Notes under the pieces: model-generated
Told to the model about the DNA's origin: nothing
Seen by the model: only the letters and a program-made list of their open reading frames with translations
Databases searched by the model: none
Translations under genes and position numbers: made by a program
Shown: piece by piece, positions 63,821-64,000 of the stretch
Position numbering within the stretch: position 1 is the first letter of the stretch
Layout: every line of letters starts with the position of its first letter
DNA from: an uncultured Halocynthiibacter sp.
GTDB lineage: Bacteria; Pseudomonadota; Alphaproteobacteria; Rhodobacterales; Rhodobacteraceae
Direction of reading: 5' to 3'
Length of the DNA: 64,000 nt
NCBI GenBank assembly: GCA_947503035.1
Contig: CANNCD010000001.1
Location: 124,001-188,000, forward strand

Positions 63821-64000
63821 TTCAAGAAGTTAGAGATCAGCCGAAGCCCAACGCCCTGTGATTTTTCAGGGTGGAATTGCATGCCGACCATGTTGTCGCG
63901 ACCGACCATCGCGGTGATCTCTTCGCCGTAATTCACGTGGGCCAGACGATGCGCAGGGTTCGCGACCTTAAAGTGATAGCTGTGCACGAAATAGGTGTGA
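63808..64000 (-). CDS. hisH: Imidazole glycerol phosphate synthase glutaminase subunit (partial)
   Basis: Only the C-terminal 63 codons are inside the window; the gene continues past the right edge. It reads YFVHSYHF, then [20 protein letters not shown] and [20 protein letters not shown], with the stop at 63808. The VHSYH and FHPEKS segments carry the catalytic His and Glu of the class I amidotransferase. It supplies ammonia to HisF. Its 3' end overlaps the glsA start. Confidence 0.94.
   Translation of the reverse strand, partial: HTYFVHSYHFKVANPAHRLAHVNYGEEITAMVGRDNMVGMQFHPEKSQGVGLRLISNFLKWTP

Noticed and set aside
1-64000. CRISPR arrays, insertion sequences, rRNA genes or prophage structural genes
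   Set aside because: No regularly spaced repeats, transposase frames, rRNA segments or capsid/tail proteins were seen on reading the window.

Overview
This 64 kb window looks like chromosome from a marine alphaproteobacterium of the Roseobacter/Rhodobacterales group. The evidence is the moderately high G+C, the dense compact operons, the polyol transporter operon of the smo/mtlK type, the DUF6280 protein, cobQ, metF/metR, and the his cluster with hisH-hisA-hisF-hisE in descending order. The genus cannot be fixed from sequence alone. No rRNA, CRISPR array or insertion sequence is visible. Three tRNA genes are present: Arg(TCT), Cys(GCA) and Tyr(GTA).

Layout. 0.4-8.6 kb: tRNA-Arg, a polar amino-acid ABC transporter operon with a divergent Lrp/AsnC regulator, decayed remnants of a ugp glycerol-3-phosphate transporter (ugpB and ugpC pieces), a PDZ-like protein, a Tat-type YHS-like protein and quinone-linked D-lactate dehydrogenase. 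9.1-11.6 kb: an unusual 832-aa protein combining a helical TPR-like region, a GT-D-like glycosyltransferase and a sulfotransferase-like domain.

12.06-26.24 kb: a roughly 14.1 kb integrative, mobilizable defence island inserted in tRNA-Cys. It carries an initiator-like winged-helix protein, mobC, a relaxase with two further genes overprinted in another frame (mobB-like and one unknown), a Gabija-like pair (OLD nuclease plus UvrD helicase), and a convergent operon of XRE regulator, two-TM protein, Eco57I-like type IIG restriction-modification enzyme and an unknown coupled gene. Two excisionase-like proteins and a tyrosine recombinase lie at the right end. The attachment repeat restored the tRNA with a different but still complementary T-stem. 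A heptamer occurs twice next to each end.

26.4-48.9 kb: core genes: pcm, tolC, a PopZ/DUF2497-like acidic protein, cobQ, efp, ygfZ, an MsbA-like exporter, a class V aminotransferase, valS, an ECF sigma/anti-sigma/lipoprotein operon, a DUF2235 protein, metF-metR, suhB, a GFA-family protein and a rhomboid protease. 49.1-56.3 kb: a polyol (sorbitol/mannitol) operon with binding protein, two permeases, sorbitol dehydrogenase, AraC regulator, mannitol dehydrogenase and ATPase, which together import and oxidise the polyol. 56.6-64 kb: tRNA-Tyr, rlmB, a second YHS-like protein, a CoA-binding protein, and the histidine cluster. That cluster is interrupted by an Imm35 - L7/L12-like fusion, a DUF2867-type gene pair, a DUF2147 protein and glutaminase glsA, which overlaps the end of hisH.

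Most interesting: the mobilizable defence island (including its overprinted mob genes and the unknown gene coupled to the type IIG enzyme), the chimeric tRNA-Cys, the Imm35 - L7/L12-like fusion, and the 832-aa multidomain protein.
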